This document shows positions 38,134 to 47,132 of a stretch of 64,000 bases of DNA, in pieces; position 1 is the first letter of the stretch, and every line of letters starts with the position of its first letter. The notes under the pieces are model-generated. The model was not told the DNA's origin, did no database searches, and saw nothing but the letters and a program-made list of their open reading frames with translations. The position numbers and the translations under genes were made by a program. The stretch lies in assembly GCF_009720525.1 (NCBI RefSeq), contig NZ_CP043930.1, forward strand, positions 372,001 through 436,000, read 5' to 3'. The stretch is from Gimesia benthica. Lineage in GTDB: Bacteria > Planctomycetota > Planctomycetia > Planctomycetales > Planctomycetaceae.

Positions 38134-38424
38134 ATGAAATTAATCGCCCTCTGTTTACTGACACTCACCCTCATCGGGTGCAGCGGCAATGCCTTGACCA
38201 CTCCGGAAGTCAGCCCCGGCCTCACACAGGATCAACTGGTCCCCACGCTTCAGAAAATCGCCGAAACCGGCCAGTACGACGCCGTCCTTCAGGACCTGAC
38301 CGTCGGCCTGGAAAACGCCGGCCACATGGAACAGGCCGTCACCGTCCAACGGTTCAACGAACTCTCCGACCCGGAAGACATCAAAAAACTGGCCGCACAG
38401 GTGGTCGCCACGATTCAGAAGTAA
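38134..38424 (+). CDS. Small lipoprotein
   Basis: A 96-residue protein starting at 38134 with a lipoprotein signal (KLIALCLLTLTLIGCSG, lipobox IGC). The rest is predicted helical with no known domain (LTQDQLVPTLQKIAETGQYD). Unlike the partners of the other two DUF1559 genes, it is not transthyretin-like. An upstream in-frame extension to 38062 is possible but would hide the signal peptide. Function unknown; probably co-transcribed with DUF1559 copy 2. Confidence 0.8.
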   Translation: MKLIALCLLTLTLIGCSGNALTTPEVSPGLTQDQLVPTLQKIAETGQYDAVLQDLTVGLENAGHMEQAVTVQRFNELSDPEDIKKLAAQVVATIQK

Positions 38425-38525
38425 GCTGCAGGGAAGCAGGTTGGATATTCTGGCCTGTTTCCGTTTCATATCAGTCCAGCCAGGCATATTCATTCACAAT
38501 CTTGAAAACAGTCCTGCTACTTCGA

Positions 38526-39206
38526 TTATTCCTGATCCAATAGTTTCTCGATGTCCAGAAAAGTCACCTTATTTCCATTCGCCAGGGCCAGCAACTTTCC
38601 ATCGGGTAAGAAATCGACACCGATCACAGATTCCGCAGGGCACCGTAGACTTTTTATTTCCCGTCCTGTCGATACCTGATAGAGATGCAGATTGGGTTTG
38701 CGAGAATCCTCTGCCCACAACATCGTCCCCACTGCCAGAGACGCATTATTCGGAGAGAAATCGAGAGCAGTCACTGACTCAGAATTGAAATTGACCGATA
38801 TCTGGCGCGACCAGTCAGTAACATGCCAGATCTGCAAGCTGCCATCATAGCCACCCGCTGCCAGATATTTGCCATCGCCCGAAAATACTACGCTGCTGAC
38901 TCCATCTTTAAAGCTGTCAAATGTCGCCAATCGTTTGCCACTCTTGATATCCCAGACAATCGCCATACCAGGTGAAGGTTTCCGTAATAATCCGCGAAAT
39001 CTGCCATAAGCCACAGCCAGGATTTTACTGTCTGGTGAGAATGCGAGATCACTGATGACATCGGCATTCCCATTAGGATCATCAGGAACTTCCAGACTCG
39101 GCACATGACTGCCCGTTAATTCTTTCTGATCAGCCTGTGTCTCAGCAGCCAGAGAAAATATTACCGGCATCAAACATGCCACTGTCACACTGAGAATTCG
39201 TATCAT
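38526..39206 (-). CDS. Secreted WD40-repeat protein
   Basis: A 226-residue protein with a signal peptide (RILSVTVACLMPVIFSLAAE). It has four WD40-like units: VISDLAFSPDSKILAVAYG..AIVWDIKSG, GVSSVVFSGDGKYLAAGGYD..LQIWHV, SVTALDFSPNNASLAVGT, and SVIGVDFLPDGKLLALANG..VTFLDI. Seven units are usually needed for a closed propeller, so it may dimerise, adopt a smaller fold, or be a shortened relic. Its own stop is intact. Role unknown. Confidence 0.8.
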   Translation of the reverse strand: MIRILSVTVACLMPVIFSLAAETQADQKELTGSHVPSLEVPDDPNGNADVISDLAFSPDSKILAVAYGRFRGLLRKPSPGMAIVWDIKSGKRLATFDSFKDGVSSVVFSGDGKYLAAGGYDGSLQIWHVTDWSRQISVNFNSESVTALDFSPNNASLAVGTMLWAEDSRKPNLHLYQVSTGREIKSLRCPAESVIGVDFLPDGKLLALANGNKVTFLDIEKLLDQE

Positions 39207-39440
39207 TGAAGAATGATTCCATAGAAATGTTGATTCAGTTGTGATGAAATACCTTTAGCTTGTCATTTATTGTAAATCGCGAACAGTCCACCTCACAAAC
39301 AGAACCTCAAAATAGTCCTAATTGTCCGCAATCGAATCCAGAGTCTTCTTCCGGATTCTTTGCTTTATTATCAATACCGCAGCGGTTATAAAGGAAAGGA
39401 TGCAATCAAAAATCGCTTCCCCCTTTCCGGAGCCCACCCC

Positions 39441-40376
39441 ATGCCCCCCGCCGATTTTAAACAAAAACTGTTAGCAGGCTTGGGCGGTGACTGGCCCGCG
39501 CCGCCGGACCTCAACGTCAAACACCGCGAAACCATCCAGCGGGACGGCTTTCGCATTGAATCGTTGACCTACGAAGCCGAGGCCGGCGATCCGATTCCCG
39601 CCATGCTGCTGATTCCCGATATGGTCTCGCCCGCACATCCCGCTCCCGCCGTCGCGGTCTGGCACCAGCACGCCGGTCAGTACCATCTCGGCAAAAGCGA
39701 ACCGGCGGGACTGGCCGGAAACCCGATGCACCACACCGGTGCCGCCCTCGCGAAAGAAGGTTACGTGGTCCTCTGTCCGGATGCGCTCTGCTTCGAAGAA
39801 CGCCAGGACCCGACCGGCAAACTCAAAGCAGGGAACTATGAACGCTTTGAATTCCTGCGTTACGTCGTCGACGGCAAATGCATGGCCTGGAAAAACATTC
39901 TCGACATGCAGCGCGCCATCGATTTTCTGCAGAGTCGCCCCGAAGTCATCGATGAAAAAATCGGCTGTTACGGACACTCGATGGGTTCCACACACACCTG
40001 GCTCATCGGTCCCTGGGAACCCCGCATCAAATGCCTGGTGGGCAACTGCTGCCTGCCCACCTACAAAGGCATTCACCGCGAACACATGCTGCACTGTTTC
40101 CCGAATTTTATCCCGGGTATCTACGAATTTGGCGACACGCCCGACATCGCCGCCCTCATCGCCCCGCGTCCATTGCACATGAATTTCGGCGAGCTGGATG
40201 GAGGCAGCCCCATCGATGAAGTCCGCCGCGGTGTCAAAATAATTGCAAACAACTACGCTGCCATGAATGCAGAAACAAACTTTAGTTATTATATTGAAGA
40301 GGGGGCCGGCCACGTGCTGTCCCCCGTGATGTGGGATAAAACACGGTCCCACTTCGAGCGCCACCTGAAGTCTTAA
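39441..40376 (+). CDS. Alpha/beta hydrolase (dienelactone hydrolase-like)
   Basis: A 311-residue cytoplasmic hydrolase. The start at 39441 is preferred: GGAG lies 9-10 bases upstream, and the frame upstream lacks protein-like sequence. The fold shows VAVWHQHAGQYHLGKSEP, the nucleophile elbow CYGHSMGSTHTW, and a terminal His in EEGAGHVLSPVMW. The closest pattern I recognise is the dienelactone hydrolase/acetylxylan-esterase-like group. It is followed 27 bases later by an M20 peptidase, so the two are likely co-transcribed and may release and process acylated or peptide substrates (inference). Confidence 0.85.
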   Translation: MPPADFKQKLLAGLGGDWPAPPDLNVKHRETIQRDGFRIESLTYEAEAGDPIPAMLLIPDMVSPAHPAPAVAVWHQHAGQYHLGKSEPAGLAGNPMHHTGAALAKEGYVVLCPDALCFEERQDPTGKLKAGNYERFEFLRYVVDGKCMAWKNILDMQRAIDFLQSRPEVIDEKIGCYGHSMGSTHTWLIGPWEPRIKCLVGNCCLPTYKGIHREHMLHCFPNFIPGIYEFGDTPDIAALIAPRPLHMNFGELDGGSPIDEVRRGVKIIANNYAAMNAETNFSYYIEEGAGHVLSPVMWDKTRSHFERHLKS

Positions 40377-40403
40377 CCCAGAGAGAATACCCGGAACCCA
40401 TTC

Positions 40404-41531
40404 ATGGATGCCCTGAAATACACGCAGGAACTGGTCGGCTTTGAATCCACCAGCTGCTACTCAAACGTCGAAGTCACCGATTACGTCGAAGCCGAGCTCA
40501 AAAAACTGGGCTTCGAAATCGAGCGCCTCGAATACACGGATGCCAAAGGCGTACGCAAAGCCAACGTCATCGGTCGTCGCGGTTTCGGCCCCGGAGGCAT
40601 GGCCTACTTCGCCCACACCGATGTGGTTCCCGCAGATCCCTGGTTCACCGACGAGTTTGGTCCGTTTACCCCCACCATCCAGGGAGACAAACTCTATGGC
40701 CGCGGTTCCTGCGATATGAAAGGGTCTATCGCCTGTATGCTGGCGGCCGCCAAACGCTACGTCGACCAGGACCTGAAACACCCGCTCTACATCACCTGTA
40801 CCGCAGACGAAGAAGTCGGCTATCACGGTGCTAAGAACGTAGCGGAACACTCCCAAATCTATCGAGAGATGGCAGCAGGCGAAGCCCACGGCATCATCGG
40901 CGAACCGACCATGCTTGAAGTGGTCTACGCGCATAAGGGAACCTACGGTTTCCAGGCCATCTCCCACGGCCGGGCCGCACACTCCAGCCTCGATACCGGC
41001 ATCAACGCGAACCTCGCTATGATCCCGTTCCTCGTCGAAATGAAAAAACTGTACGAGGAATGCATGACCGATCCCCGCTGGCAGAATGACGAATTCAACC
41101 CGCCTACCAATGGCTGGAACATCGGTATCAACGACAAAACGGCTGCCGTCAACATCACACCCCCGCAGAGTATCTGCACCGTTTACTTCCGCCCCATGCC
41201 GGGACAGGAGCCGGACGAACTGGTCGCCCGCGCCCGCGAAGCTGCTGAAAAGTGTGGTATCGAATTCCAGTTCAAATGCGGAGGCAGCCCGGTTTACACC
41301 GATCCGAATTCGACTATCGTCAAAGAAGTCCTGAAGATTGCCGGTAAAGATCAGGCGAAAACAGTCTCATACGGCACCGACGGCAGCCAGTTTCCCGAGA
41401 TGAAAAACCTGGTCGTCTTCGGCCCCGGAGACATCGGCCAGGCACATACACACGATGAATTCATCGCCCTCGAACAGCTGGAGCAGGGGACCGAGAAATT
41501 CGCGGCCCTCATTGAGAACTGGTGCTGCTGA
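40404..41531 (+). CDS. M20-family metallopeptidase (ArgE/DapE/CPG2-like)
   Basis: A 375-residue two-zinc amidohydrolase. Metal ligands and catalytic residues are visible: His and Asp in AYFAHTDVVPADP, bridging Asp in GRGSCDMKGSIACML, catalytic Glu pair in CTADEEVGYHG, Glu in GIIGEPTMLEVVY, and C-terminal His in FGPGDIGQAHTHDE. The lid/dimer domain begins near THKGTYGFQ-like sequence (YAHKGTYGFQAISHGRAAHS). This family removes acyl or amino-acid groups, as in acetylornithine deacetylase and DapE. Specificity is not clear. It lies directly after an alpha/beta hydrolase gene. Confidence 0.92.
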   Translation: MDALKYTQELVGFESTSCYSNVEVTDYVEAELKKLGFEIERLEYTDAKGVRKANVIGRRGFGPGGMAYFAHTDVVPADPWFTDEFGPFTPTIQGDKLYGRGSCDMKGSIACMLAAAKRYVDQDLKHPLYITCTADEEVGYHGAKNVAEHSQIYREMAAGEAHGIIGEPTMLEVVYAHKGTYGFQAISHGRAAHSSLDTGINANLAMIPFLVEMKKLYEECMTDPRWQNDEFNPPTNGWNIGINDKTAAVNITPPQSICTVYFRPMPGQEPDELVARAREAAEKCGIEFQFKCGGSPVYTDPNSTIVKEVLKIAGKDQAKTVSYGTDGSQFPEMKNLVVFGPGDIGQAHTHDEFIALEQLEQGTEKFAALIENWCC

Positions 41532-41545
41532 ATGTCACCCTCTAA

Positions 41546-42787
41546 TCAGGGACTGGCAGGCACACCGCTGTTGAATTCCGCGGGATCAAAGGGATCCGCG
41601 GGCTTCGGTTTTACCAGCTTATTAATTTCCTGGTCGGACAGCTTCTTCGGAACAAAATCGGCAATCAGCGAGAGGTCTCCCTTCAGAGGCGTGGCCTCGC
41701 TGGTTCCGCCGGTCTGCTGAATCACCGGCTGTCCTGCTGCCGCCCGATCCTGGATGTCCTGTTCCATGAGAGCCTGTTCGAGGCCGGAATTGGAACCGCC
41801 GCTTGTCGGGCGAATCTCCGCGGCCTGCTTCAACAGATTCTCACGAGCAAAGCCCACCCGGCGTTCCGCCCGTTTGGCCAGCCGGTCGGCCCGCAGATTG
41901 TCATTCGCCAGTCGGTCTGCCACCGCATCGCCCACCCACTTCTGAACAATCTCTTTCTGCTTCCGTCCCGCATAGCCCTGGTAGACTACCATGCCCTGCT
42001 GCGGATGTTCCTGCTCCGGTTTCACGATCAACGCGCTTTTGGTGGGGTAGTCGAAATCCAGCCACTTCATGACCTCTGCCAGGTTCTTCTCGGCGTAGAT
42101 CCGATGATTTCCATACCGCCGCGTGACCTGGGTTAATTTGAATTCGGAAGTCGTCGCACTCCCATGGCAGTTCGCATTTCCGCATTTATTGAGCAGAATC
42201 GGCTGAATCTTACGTACGAAAATCGCGGACTGTTCCCGGGAGATCCCTGTCAGTGAAGTCGCTTCGTCTGCATTTTCCAGTTTCTGCGTGACGAGTTTCT
42301 CTTCGATTTTCTGCTGAATCGTCATCCGGTCTTTCGTGGGAGAGACGTTCATCAGACGACGTAACATCAACTGGGGCTCAGAGCGTTTGGGTTCGAGGCG
42401 AATCGCATCTCGTAACTCGCTCTTCGCTTCTTCAATCAGATCATTCGTTACACACCAGCGGGCTAGATCCATATGCGAATTGGCCGTGGGAAATTTCATC
42501 GACGCCCGCTGCTTCTTATAAATTCCATGCAGGTCGGGAGCCTCAAACACCACATCCGCAAAGGGGACCAGCATACTCCCCGTCGGATTCGTGACGAGGT
42601 AGCCTCCCGCGCTTTCACTGATTTCGCCCGAGACCATCCGGCCGGTCCGCATCAGTAGAATCGAGTTCTTTTTCAGCGGCGTCTCTATCTGTGCCTCTAC
42701 AGTCCTTCCACCAATCCAGCCGAACACAGCCAGGCAAAACAGAAGGACAGGCACACACGAACGAATTGGCGCTGATAATAAAGTCAT
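41546..42787 (-). CDS. Secreted protein with a CX4CH haem-like motif
   Basis: A 413-residue protein, counted from ATG 42787. An in-frame TTG at 42841 would add 18 residues with a worse signal peptide. Signal peptide about 1-33 (VPVLLFCLAVFGWIGG). Residues about 60-120 form an envelope-type beta/helical region (ILLMRTGRMVSGEISESAGG). In the middle, LLNKCGNANCHGSAT has a CX4CH spacing as in some planctomycete c-type cytochrome-like (PSCyt1) proteins, preceded by QPI, as in their usual IQPIL. The C-terminal third is charged and low-complexity. Redox activity is inferred only from the motif. Confidence 0.75.
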   Translation of the reverse strand: MTLLSAPIRSCVPVLLFCLAVFGWIGGRTVEAQIETPLKKNSILLMRTGRMVSGEISESAGGYLVTNPTGSMLVPFADVVFEAPDLHGIYKKQRASMKFPTANSHMDLARWCVTNDLIEEAKSELRDAIRLEPKRSEPQLMLRRLMNVSPTKDRMTIQQKIEEKLVTQKLENADEATSLTGISREQSAIFVRKIQPILLNKCGNANCHGSATTSEFKLTQVTRRYGNHRIYAEKNLAEVMKWLDFDYPTKSALIVKPEQEHPQQGMVVYQGYAGRKQKEIVQKWVGDAVADRLANDNLRADRLAKRAERRVGFARENLLKQAAEIRPTSGGSNSGLEQALMEQDIQDRAAAGQPVIQQTGGTSEATPLKGDLSLIADFVPKKLSDQEINKLVKPKPADPFDPAEFNSGVPASP

Positions 42788-43076
42788 AAGACATCGACAC
42801 TGAAACAGGGATTCAGATTTTGACGCCTGCCAACCAGACAAATGAGGACACTAAACCATTTCACCAAAGAGACTTATGGCAAAACAGAGACATGATTGTC
42901 ACAGGAGAGGCAGGGGAGAGGATTTGTGAACCGCTCTTATATGGGATTTATCGTTTTGGGTCAACCCGAGATTTCCTCACACGCCCCACGCGCAGGGGGC
43001 GGCACCGGTTGATTTCGCCGTCAAACCGGTCACAATAGGCGGCTGGAATCTGTGTCTCTAACCTGATGGATGCGAA

Positions 43077-43355
43077 ATGAGTGAAGACTCTCAGTTTTTT
43101 GATCAAATGGTGGGCAAAACGGTCGTGATCGACCTCACCAGCCTCTACGTGATTGCAGGAACCCTGATCGGACAGGACCAGCACTACCTGTTTCTGGAAC
43201 AGGCCGACGTCCACGATCTCCGCGATACGACCACCACCCGTGAACTGTACGTCCATGAAATGGGCAAACACGGCGTCGCCGTCAACCGCGAGCGGGTCCT
43301 CGTCTCCCGCCGGGAAGTCGTCTCCGTCTCGGCCCTGGATGATATCGTCCGCTGA
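43077..43355 (+). CDS. Small conserved-looking protein, possibly Sm/SH3-like barrel
   Basis: A 92-residue protein with five predicted beta-strands: KTVVIDLTSLYVIAGTLIG, HYLFLEQADVHDLRD, TTRELYVHEMG, VNRERVLVSRREVVSVSAL. The 'function, then GTLIG, then YLFLE' order resembles Sm/LSm folds, but the RNA-binding signature is not conserved, so this is only a shape-level guess. No signal peptide. It has its own terminator and no operon partner. Confidence 0.65.
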   Translation: MSEDSQFFDQMVGKTVVIDLTSLYVIAGTLIGQDQHYLFLEQADVHDLRDTTTTRELYVHEMGKHGVAVNRERVLVSRREVVSVSALDDIVR

Positions 43356-43384
43356 TTTCCATTCCGTCCGATATTACGAAAAAA

Positions 43385-43415
43385 CCCCGCAGAACCAATC
43401 GTCCTGCGGGGTTTT
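43385..43415. terminator. Bidirectional rho-independent terminator
   Basis: CCCCGCAG (43385-43392) / CTGCGGGG (43404-43411), 8-bp GC-rich stem with TTTT after it on the plus strand and a run of U on the minus strand as well. It lies between convergent genes and can serve both. Confidence 0.85.
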
Positions 43416-43444
43416 CATATCTCAGTGAATTGGGCTCTCAGCGA

Positions 43445-44773
43445 TTAGAGAGACCAGCCATCACGGTAATCACGGCTCAGGAACTTGTTAGCTTCCGGAG
43501 CATTCGTGAATTCCATCTTCTTGGCATCCCAATCCAGTTTCTTACCAGCGCGGATGGCACAGTTACCCAGCAGGGTCGTTTCCGTCAGGCGGCTGGCATA
43601 ATTGAAGTTGGACATCGCGGGCTCACCACCTTTGATGGCGACAACGAATTCTTCGAAGTGGCCGGGCGAACGAGGCAGGCTCTGCTCGGGCTTTTTGAAG
43701 TCGCTGAACTTGTCGCGAGGCAGCAGCACGTATTCTGCACCGTAGTCGTCCGGCGTATACAGGTTGCCTTCATCGCCAATCAGAACCACACCACTGGGCT
43801 TCATTTTTTCGCCCATCAGCAGTTCTTCCGGAGGCAGGTTACCGCCATCGTACCAGGTCAGCTTCAGCGGGCAGAGTGTTTTATCGCCCTGGGTCCGCTC
43901 GGGGAACTGGTAGGTGATTTTAGTCGACTTGGGATAAGTCTCGTTTTCAATCATTCCTTCCGATTCGGCGACGATGGAAGTCGGATCGTACAGATCGAGG
44001 GCCATCACGTGCATGTTCATCGTGTGACAGGCCATGTCACCCAGGGCACCGGTACCGAAGTCCAGCCAGCCACGCCATTCAAACGGATGGTACAGCGTGC
44101 TGAATTCCCGGTAAGGAGCAGGGCCGAGGAACAGATCCCAGTGAATGTGCTTGGGGGCCGGTTCCCCTTCCGGTGGACGCTCGACGCCTTTACCCCAGAC
44201 CGGACGGTTCGTCCAGACATGGGCTTCACGCACATTACCCAGCACGCCAGACCGGATGACTTCGACGGCTTCGCGGAACCCGTCCTTGGCAGTCCCCTGG
44301 TTACCCATCTGGGTCTGCACATTGTGCTTGTTGGCTGTTTCACGCATCACGCGGGCTTCGTGGACCGACCAGGTCAGCGGCTTCTGGGTGAAGCAGTGCT
44401 TCCCTTTTTTCATCGCCATCACGGAGGCAGGAGCATGCGAGTGGTCAGGGGTACTGACGGTCACCGCGTCAATTTTATCGCCCATCTCTTCCAGCATTTC
44501 GCGATAATCATTGAACTTTTGCGCTTTGCGATAGCGGGCCGCTGATTTCAACAGACGCTTATCGTCGATATCACAGATAGCAACCAGGTTACCGCTGCTT
44601 GCTGCACTCGCTGTATCGCTGGAGCCTTTACCGCCCACGCCGATCGCGGCGAAATTGATTTTTTCCATGGGAGATTTTTCAGCAGCCAGCAGGCTCTGAC
44701 CACCGACCCAGAAGGCGGCCCCCAGTGCCGAGCTCTGTTTGATAAACTCGCGGCGTGTTGTACGTTGACTCAT
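43445..44773 (-). CDS. TAT-exported Gfo/Idh/MocA-family oxidoreductase
   Basis: A 442-residue NAD(P)-dependent sugar dehydrogenase-like protein. The N-terminus has a twin-arginine signal ([17 protein letters not shown]). The Rossmann domain shows [16 protein letters not shown] with [32 protein letters not shown], and the EKP-equivalent FTQKPLTW. The C-terminal alpha/beta domain contains [29 protein letters not shown], and the end YRDGWSL. AGGAG precedes the start. Planctomycete genomes hold many such TAT-exported members, thought to act on carbohydrates outside the cytoplasm; the substrate here is unknown. EKP is replaced by QKP. Confidence 0.92.
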   Translation of the reverse strand: MSQRTTRREFIKQSSALGAAFWVGGQSLLAAEKSPMEKINFAAIGVGGKGSSDTASAASSGNLVAICDIDDKRLLKSAARYRKAQKFNDYREMLEEMGDKIDAVTVSTPDHSHAPASVMAMKKGKHCFTQKPLTWSVHEARVMRETANKHNVQTQMGNQGTAKDGFREAVEVIRSGVLGNVREAHVWTNRPVWGKGVERPPEGEPAPKHIHWDLFLGPAPYREFSTLYHPFEWRGWLDFGTGALGDMACHTMNMHVMALDLYDPTSIVAESEGMIENETYPKSTKITYQFPERTQGDKTLCPLKLTWYDGGNLPPEELLMGEKMKPSGVVLIGDEGNLYTPDDYGAEYVLLPRDKFSDFKKPEQSLPRSPGHFEEFVVAIKGGEPAMSNFNYASRLTETTLLGNCAIRAGKKLDWDAKKMEFTNAPEANKFLSRDYRDGWSL

Positions 44774-45096
44774 GAAGTGCTCCTGTTTGAATGTCTAAAG
44801 TAATCTTCTGACGCCATGTTACTTTAGTCGGTTAAAACGTGATTTAACTTTTAAGAATCTCAAATCAGTAAAGATCCATTTATTGTAGTGGACGCCCCAG
44901 CGAAAGAAAACAGAATTAACCCCGAAATGGCCATCTCCCCCAGACTCCGAAAACCCATGCACACTTGAGCCATTCTCATTTTTTTGAAATATTTTCCACA
45001 GAGACTTTTCTCCCCTGAGGGAACATGTCAAAGTAAATAAAACATCACAGCGTTCACCCACCCACACCGTCCCGCAACACGAAACTGACAACCCCC
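44774..45096. other. Divergent intergenic region
   Basis: Carries the presumed promoters of the Gfo/Idh gene (minus) and the amidohydrolase gene (plus). AT-rich around 44815-44890 and 44980-45045. No repeat or gene seen. The amidohydrolase start has no clear ribosome binding site. Confidence 0.35.
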
Positions 45097-46701
45097 ATGA
45101 GCAGCAGTGATTCTTCTTCCACGACCCCTGAATTTGATGTTCTGATTAAAGGCGGCACCGTCATCGACGGAACCCGCGCCCCGCGCGTGACTGCCGACGT
45201 CGGCATCAAGGGGGACCAGATCGTCGCCCTGGGAGACCTTTCCTCTGCGAAGGGGGCCTTTGAGATCGACGCGACAGGAAAAATCGTCGCCCCCGGCTTC
45301 GTGGATGTCCACAATCACTCCGACAGCTGGCTCCTGAATACGCCGAACTTCCTCTCCAAAACATCGCAGGGATTCACAACGGAAGTCATCATGGCCGATG
45401 GCATCTCGTATGCCCCTGTCGACCGCTGCACCGCAGCAGACTGGATCTACTATCTGCAGTCCCTCGACGGACTTTACCCCGAAGAATACACGGGCTGGGA
45501 ATCCCTCGAAGATTACATGAATCTGCTCGACGGCAGAAACGTGCAGAATGTGATGACCCACATCCCGTATGCCAACCTGCGTTCCATGCACTGCGGATTC
45601 GGACGCCAGCGGGTCGACGACTTCCAGATGAAACTGATCTGCAGCGAAGTCCGCAAGGGAATGGAAGCGGGCGCCGTGGGGATCTCAACCGGTCTCGATT
45701 ACGTCGCCCAGTGCTTCTCGCCGACCGACGAACTGGTCGAAGCCTGCCAGGCGATGGCCGAATATGACGGCCTGTATGTCTCGCACATCCGCTACAAGAA
45801 AACGCTGATGCCCGCGATCGAGGAACTCGTCGAAATCGGCAAGCGGGCCGGCGTCAAGGTACATATCTCTCACATGAAGGGACAGCATCCGGGGCAGGCC
45901 GAAGAGGCACTCGAATACATTGACAAAGTCGCCCGCCACGAGGTTGATATTTCGTTCGACGTCTATCCCTATCAGCCCGGCTCCACCATGCTGCACTTCC
46001 TGCTTCCCTATGAAGTCTTCGAAGAGGGCCCCCGCAAGGCAGTTGAAAAACTCAAGCAGCCCGAAATGCAGCAGCGGTTCAAATACGGACTGGAGAACTA
46101 CCTGCTCGACATCTCGGCCATTCAGATCGCCTGGGTCCTGACCGAAAAGAACAAGCAGCACCAGGGCAAAATGCTCAGCCAGTACGTGGAAGAAACAGGA
46201 CTTCCCAAAGAGGAAGCCCTGATCAAACTGCTCATCGAAGAAGAGATGGCTGTCCTGCTGGTCTTTAACATGGGCGATGACCGCCTGGTCGATCCCGTTC
46301 TGCAGCACGACCTGTATATGATGGGCACCGACGGCATCTACATGGACGGGGGCGTCATTCATCCCCGCCAGTTCGGTTCCGCCGCGCGAATCCTCGGCCC
46401 CTGTGTCAGGGACCACAAACTCTTCTCACTGGAAGATGCGGTTTATAAACTCTCCGGTTGTGCCGCCCAGCGGTTCGGTATGGAAAAACGCAGCATCCTC
46501 AAACAGGGCAACTACGCGGACATCGTCGTCTTCGATCCCGAAACCATTAAGGATAACGCGACCTACACAGATCCGCAGCAGTATTCCACCGGTATGGAAT
46601 ATGTTCTCACCAACGGCGTACCCATCGTACACAACAACCAGCCACTGGATGTTAAATCCGAAACACTCCCCGGACGCTACGTCCGCTATCAGCCGAGGTA
46701 A
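45097..46701 (+). CDS. N-acyl-D-amino-acid deacylase-like amidohydrolase
   Basis: A 534-residue metal-dependent amidohydrolase. The N-terminal strand set is typical (FDVLIKGGTVIDGT, ITAPGFVD-type sequence seen as IVAPGFVDVHNHSD). Barrel metal ligands: HNH in DVHNHSD, HISHMKG, and the D in GTDGIYMDGG. AVGISTGLDYV is the D-aminoacylase/dihydroorotase-like signature near the carboxylated or cysteine metal site. The C-terminus completes the beta-sandwich (YADIVVFDPETIKD). It probably hydrolyses N-acyl-D-amino acids, as in cell-wall or peptide salvage. The stop overlaps the convergent receiver gene by 13 bases. Confidence 0.9.
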   Translation: MSSSDSSSTTPEFDVLIKGGTVIDGTRAPRVTADVGIKGDQIVALGDLSSAKGAFEIDATGKIVAPGFVDVHNHSDSWLLNTPNFLSKTSQGFTTEVIMADGISYAPVDRCTAADWIYYLQSLDGLYPEEYTGWESLEDYMNLLDGRNVQNVMTHIPYANLRSMHCGFGRQRVDDFQMKLICSEVRKGMEAGAVGISTGLDYVAQCFSPTDELVEACQAMAEYDGLYVSHIRYKKTLMPAIEELVEIGKRAGVKVHISHMKGQHPGQAEEALEYIDKVARHEVDISFDVYPYQPGSTMLHFLLPYEVFEEGPRKAVEKLKQPEMQQRFKYGLENYLLDISAIQIAWVLTEKNKQHQGKMLSQYVEETGLPKEEALIKLLIEEEMAVLLVFNMGDDRLVDPVLQHDLYMMGTDGIYMDGGVIHPRQFGSAARILGPCVRDHKLFSLEDAVYKLSGCAAQRFGMEKRSILKQGNYADIVVFDPETIKDNATYTDPQQYSTGMEYVLTNGVPIVHNNQPLDVKSETLPGRYVRYQPR

Positions 46702-47060
46702 GGCTGCAGGCGGGCCACGGTTTCCGGGCTGTGATATTCGTTTTTACCGATCCCGTACGCGGCACCAACTCCAACCGCCTGTTCCTGGTACTCCGGAAAG
46801 TTGGAAACCAGCATCAACGTACAAGGCTTCACATCGGGCGTATTTTTGATGGTCTGCATCAGTTCGATACCGTCGCTGTAGTCCGCATCCAGTTTGCGAT
46901 TGATCATCACCAGGTCGTAAGCGGTGGTTTTCAGCTTCTCGAGCGTATCCTGTTCCACGTCCGACTCATCGATTTGGACTTCAAAATGGGTATTCAGAAA
47001 ACGGTTTAACGCACTGGCATCCGGCATACATTGCCCGACACTGAGTACTCGTTTCGTCAT
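46689..47060 (-). CDS. Degenerate response-regulator receiver protein
   Basis: A 123-residue single-domain protein with the receiver beta/alpha pattern (RVLSVGQCMPDASALNRFL, LVMINRKLDADYSDGIELM, CTLMLVSNFPEY). The phosphoacceptor position is occupied by Asn in MINRK, and the N-terminal acidic pair is missing. It therefore probably does not take a phosphate from a histidine kinase, and may act as a constitutive adaptor or sense something else. The stop overlaps the convergent amidohydrolase gene. Confidence 0.78.
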   Translation of the reverse strand: MTKRVLSVGQCMPDASALNRFLNTHFEVQIDESDVEQDTLEKLKTTAYDLVMINRKLDADYSDGIELMQTIKNTPDVKPCTLMLVSNFPEYQEQAVGVGAAYGIGKNEYHSPETVARLQPYLG

Positions 47061-47132
47061 CGAAAGTTCCTCTCTCTCTTTATTTCAATTGTGATCTGAT
47101 TTCTGGAAAAGCGGTTCTGATTGGGCAGCAGC

